The translations under genes and the position numbers were made by a program. From an uncultured Acidobacteriaceae bacterium (GTDB taxonomy: Bacteria > Acidobacteriota > Terriglobia > Terriglobales > Acidobacteriaceae), in NCBI GenBank assembly GCA_903911925.1, contig CAIWFH010000072.1, positions 1 through 41,628 on the forward strand: a DNA stretch of 41,628 nucleotides. The letters run 5' to 3'. Below, one piece after another: positions 38,799-41,628 of this stretch (position 1 is its first letter; every line of letters starts with the position of its first letter). The notes beneath the pieces are model-generated. The model saw only the letters and a program-made list of their open reading frames with translations. It did no database searches and was not told where the DNA came from.

Positions 38799-41402
38799 TC
38801 AACGGGCAAGCTCTATCTTCAAAGCAGCTCCAGAATCGGGAACCCTGACCCACACCACGCCGTCGCGCTGATCGTAGGTCCACGCCTGGACGGAATCCTG
38901 CAGAGCGGTGACCGATGTTTGCATCGAAAGAATCGCCGCTCCCGCAATGACTTGCCGGGGTTGAACTGCCTGGCCGTGAATCTTGACCACGAACGAACGC
39001 CGCGGTGGCGCAAACGATCCTTCGCGGGCAGAGACATCGATGCTCACACCTGCGTCAGTTTCAGCAGCGGTAACCCGCTGCAGAAGGTAAGCCCCTTTCT
39101 TGTAGTCAAAGCTGATTCCATCGTCATCGTAGTATTGGCGCGTGGACGTCCCATCGGGATAGACATCGAGTGTCAGCGGATCGATCGGGAGTTGATCGGT
39201 GTATTGCATGGGCTGCTGGCTGGGAATAATTGCTCCACCGCGTACGAACAGTGGCATGCGCTCTGTTGGGGCATCCACGTCGATTTTTGCGGGTCCAACA
39301 TAACTGCGATCTGTCCAATAGTCATACCAGGTGCCTTTGGGAAGATAAACTGGGCGATCTATGTCGGCATCCTTGGTAACCGGAGCGACCAATAAGTCGT
39401 CTCCAAAAAGGTATTCGTCATTTGTATCCACCGCCGCCCTGTCGTCAGGATACTCAAGGAGAAGCGGGCGCATGATCGGAACGCCCGTCTCAGAGGCCTC
39501 CCAGAAGGCAGTATAGATATACGGAAGCAGGTGATACCGGAGGTTGATTGAATCACGATTGATCGTTTCCAGGCGATTTCCAAAGGCCCAAGGCTCCAGA
39601 TTGCCGGGACCTCCTGAATGAGTCCAGGTGAAGGGTGTGAGAACCCCCATTTGCAACCAGCGGCTGTAGAGTTCAGGGCTGGGGATGGGCCAAATTCCAC
39701 CTATATCTGCGCCGGAAAACTGCAACCCTGAGAGTCCCATTCCCATTAACATGGGCATGCTGAGTCGTAAATGATCCCAGGTGCCCCAGTTATCCCCGCT
39801 CCACTCAGCCGCGTACCGTTGGCCGCCGGCATAGGTGGCGCGAGTTATCACCAACGGACGTTCGTTGGGATGTACCTGCAGCATCCCATCGCGCGTAGCT
39901 GCGGTTTCCAACATGCCATATACGTTGTGAATTTCAGCATGAGTGCGCGGGCCGAAATCGGTGGCGTGAATAATATCCAAGTCGAGAGTCTTTCCCGGAC
40001 CATCCCGGTCGGGCAGAACGGTCGGCTCATTCATATCGGTAAGTATGCCGGAGATGCCCTCCTCTAACTGCTCCTTGTAGAGTGAGGCCCACCAGTCGCG
40101 CACTTTCTTTGAGGCAAAATCCGGAAAGGCGCTGGCTCCGGGCCAACCACGGCCGTCGAATTCTGTTCCATCTGCTCTTTTCAGGAAATAGCCATTCGCG
40201 GCGCCCTCCTTATAGATGGAGAAATTGGGATCGACCTTGACGTAGGGGTCGACTATTGCGATGGTGTGAAATCCTTGGGCACGCAGATCGGTGAAAAGCC
40301 GTTTGGGGTCGGGGAAGCGCGACTTATCGAAGGTGAAGACCCTGAAGCCGTCCATGTAATCGATATCCAGAAAAATTGCGTCGCAGGGAATCTTGCGGTG
40401 GCGGAAGTTTTCTGCGATGAAGCGAACGGTACTCTCGGGATAGTAGCTGTAGCGGCTCTGTATGTATCCAAGCGACCAGCGCGGCGGCAGAGGGGAACGG
40501 CCGACCAACTCCGTGAAGCGCGAAACTACGTCCTTGGGACCGGGGCCGGCAAAGAAGTAATAGTTGAGTTCCCCGCCCTCGGCGCCGAAGGAATAACTAT
40601 CCGGGAACTCTGCGCCCATGTCGAATGAGGAGCGAAAGGTATTGTCAAGAAAAATTCCGTAAGCCCGCCCTGCGCGCAACCCGATGAAGAACGGAACGGA
40701 TTGGTAAAGCGGCTCCGAGGATGCGTCAAACCCTGCCGGATCTTGATTCCACATCACGTGCGAGCGTCCCCGTTTATCAAGAGGCGTACTTTTCTCGCCG
40801 AACCCATAGTAGTGCTCATCCGCCGGCATCGATTTCCAGCAACGTACTCTCGCAGCGTCCCAGCTCATGCCCTGGTTATCCGCATCTTTCGAAATCAATT
40901 GCCCCTTTTGATCGTAGAAGGCGACCCTGAACGGGGATAACGCAATGCGAACCTGCAGATCCGATGTACGAATGATGCGAGCATTTTTTTCGTCTGAAGA
41001 GTCCACCTTGACATTTGGCCAGTCGGTTTTAATGACCGCGTAAGAATGATCTGTTTGGATTGACGCTCCAGAGATCATGCGCACTCGAACCAGATCGGAA
41101 GCCAGGACCGTAACAATAACCGTAGCGTGTGGACTGCTGAAGGTAAACTGATTCCCTTGCGGCTTTTCGGCCTTCAGGTTTCCCACGGATTGCCATTCAG
41201 CCAGAGCGGCATTCGCAGCCAGGAGCACAACGCAAGGCAGTATCCATCCGTGGCGGGCGATGCTGGTCTCGTTCTCGCTGGTGTGGCGCTTGATAAGGAG
41301 GCCCGCACCGGCCTGTCGCGCTCTTGATCCGCGTCTAGCGGCCCAGTTCTGTAAAGACCCAAAATGCGCCAGCACACGAGAGAGATCGAATGTTGTGTTC
41401 AT
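38799..41402 (-). CDS. GH31 alpha-glycosidase (alpha-glucosidase/alpha-xylosidase type)
   Basis: 867 residues from ATG 41402, chosen because GGAGGG lies seven bases upstream; the frame is open further back but without such a site. The export signal is unusual: about 50 hydrophilic residues precede the hydrophobic GWILPCVVLLAANAALA (about 52-68). The GH31 N-terminal beta-sandwich has YYGFGEKSTPLDKRG. The barrel has IFLDIDYMDGF, the nucleophile Asp456 in GILTDMNEP and acid/base Asp537 in WSGDNWGTWDHL, followed by GADIGG. C-terminal beta domains with LFVRGGAIIP and YYDDDG close it. The family includes alpha-glucosidases, alpha-xylosidases and alpha-galactosidases; specificity cannot be read here. 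It converges on the PhyH 2 gene and has its own promoter. Confidence 0.92.
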   Translation of the reverse strand: MNTTFDLSRVLAHFGSLQNWAARRGSRARQAGAGLLIKRHTSENETSIARHGWILPCVVLLAANAALAEWQSVGNLKAEKPQGNQFTFSSPHATVIVTVLASDLVRVRMISGASIQTDHSYAVIKTDWPNVKVDSSDEKNARIIRTSDLQVRIALSPFRVAFYDQKGQLISKDADNQGMSWDAARVRCWKSMPADEHYYGFGEKSTPLDKRGRSHVMWNQDPAGFDASSEPLYQSVPFFIGLRAGRAYGIFLDNTFRSSFDMGAEFPDSYSFGAEGGELNYYFFAGPGPKDVVSRFTELVGRSPLPPRWSLGYIQSRYSYYPESTVRFIAENFRHRKIPCDAIFLDIDYMDGFRVFTFDKSRFPDPKRLFTDLRAQGFHTIAIVDPYVKVDPNFSIYKEGAANGYFLKRADGTEFDGRGWPGASAFPDFASKKVRDWWASLYKEQLEEGISGILTDMNEPTVLPDRDGPGKTLDLDIIHATDFGPRTHAEIHNVYGMLETAATRDGMLQVHPNERPLVITRATYAGGQRYAAEWSGDNWGTWDHLRLSMPMLMGMGLSGLQFSGADIGGIWPIPSPELYSRWLQMGVLTPFTWTHSGGPGNLEPWAFGNRLETINRDSINLRYHLLPYIYTAFWEASETGVPIMRPLLLEYPDDRAAVDTNDEYLFGDDLLVAPVTKDADIDRPVYLPKGTWYDYWTDRSYVGPAKIDVDAPTERMPLFVRGGAIIPSQQPMQYTDQLPIDPLTLDVYPDGTSTRQYYDDDGISFDYKKGAYLLQRVTAAETDAGVSIDVSAREGSFAPPRRSFVVKIHGQAVQPRQVIAGAAILSMQTSVTALQDSVQAWTYDQRDGVVWVRVPDSGAALKIELAR

Positions 41403-41456
41403 TTTGCACCCTCCTCTGAAAGCCCGAGTCAAGTGACCGGACCCAGAATCGCACCG

Positions 41457-41485
41457 ATTATAGTCTTCCTCGCGCACGTTGGAAA
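41457..41485 (-). promoter_or_regulatory. Promoter for the GH31 gene
   Basis: On the minus strand TATAAT (41462-41457) is a perfect -10 and TTTCCA (41485-41480) a partial -35 with 17-base spacing. The leader to the ATG at 41402 would be about 50 bases and contains the GGAGGG ribosome binding site. No close match to the operator-like sites by the LacI gene is seen here. Confidence 0.55.
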
Positions 41486-41566
41486 ACGGGCTCTTGGCGA
41501 GAATCTGGGAAAAGCGCCGTTTTGCGGGGATTTTGAGATTTTGTGCTTCCGGGTACACTCGTTTGC

Positions 41567-41628
41567 ATGAGGGAGAACGACTGGACGAGAGTACTGGGCT
41601 GGCCTGGATATAAGGTGTACCGGGCGGA
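41567..41628 (+). CDS. Probable ISL3-type transposase, N-terminal fragment (runs off window)
   Basis: The last 62 bases encode MRENDWTRVLGWPGYKVYRA and the frame is open at the edge. The LGWPGYKVYR stretch resembles the opening of ISL3-family transposases (commonly LLGLPGYRV), which precedes a zinc-binding domain. The call rests on 20 residues only. No inverted repeat can be confirmed in the short upstream gap. Confidence 0.5.
   Translation, partial: MRENDWTRVLGWPGYKVYRA

Noticed and set aside
1..41628. tRNA, rRNA or CRISPR array
   Set aside because: No cloverleaf, rRNA-like segment or regularly spaced repeat was found in the intergenic regions by eye.

Overview
The window reads as a chromosomal segment of an Acidobacteriota bacterium (probably class Terriglobia). 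The evidence is a duplicated orphan ABC permease of the acidobacterial ADOP type, an Oar-like TonB receptor with an N-terminal carboxypeptidase-regulatory domain, a CRTAC1/ASPIC-UnbV protein beside a TPR protein, many large secreted proteins and GC-rich coding sequence. This assignment is inferred from gene content only; there is no rRNA or tRNA here. Partial transposase genes lie at both ends: an IS3-type end that truncates a CDGSH iron-sulfur gene on the left, and a probable ISL3-type start on the right.

Positions 1 to 15.4 kb are loosely organised. In order they hold: the IS end and broken CDGSH gene; a membrane-anchored PD40/TPR protein with one CxxCH motif; the ADOP permease; a convergent, translationally coupled pair of a PIN-domain protein and an unknown acidic partner; an unknown secreted 833-residue protein; a seven-cysteine ferredoxin; a stand-alone acyl carrier protein; a LamG-domain secreted protein; and another unknown secreted protein.

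Positions 15.5 to 41.4 kb look like one glycan or glycoside utilisation locus centred on a LacI-family regulator (26336-27421). Leftward from the regulator, all on the minus strand, run the TonB receptor, TPR protein, CRTAC1 protein, a GH27 alpha-galactosidase and a GH36-like hydrolase. A candidate promoter/operator and a hairpin that can hide the receptor's ribosome binding site precede this set. Rightward run a URO-D-like protein, a LacZ-type GH2 protein with an unusual active site, a terminator, then a remarkable 760-residue protein, two phytanoyl-CoA-dioxygenase-like proteins, a second URO-D-like protein and a galactokinase-like GHMP kinase. A GH31 glycosidase closes the locus on the minus strand.

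The 760-residue protein fuses a membrane di-iron oxygenase of the fatty-acid-desaturase/MocD type, a MocE-type Rieske ferredoxin and an NqrF-type flavin reductase. In rhizobia, separate MocD, MocE and MocF proteins are reported to serve rhizopine O-demethylation. My main hypothesis is that this is a self-contained oxygenase that removes a methyl group from, or hydroxylates, a sugar or cyclitol released by the local glycosidases. The kinase has Ser in place of the Glu that contacts the sugar C6 hydroxyl in galactokinases, which suggests the phosphorylated sugar is not plain galactose. The substrate is unknown.
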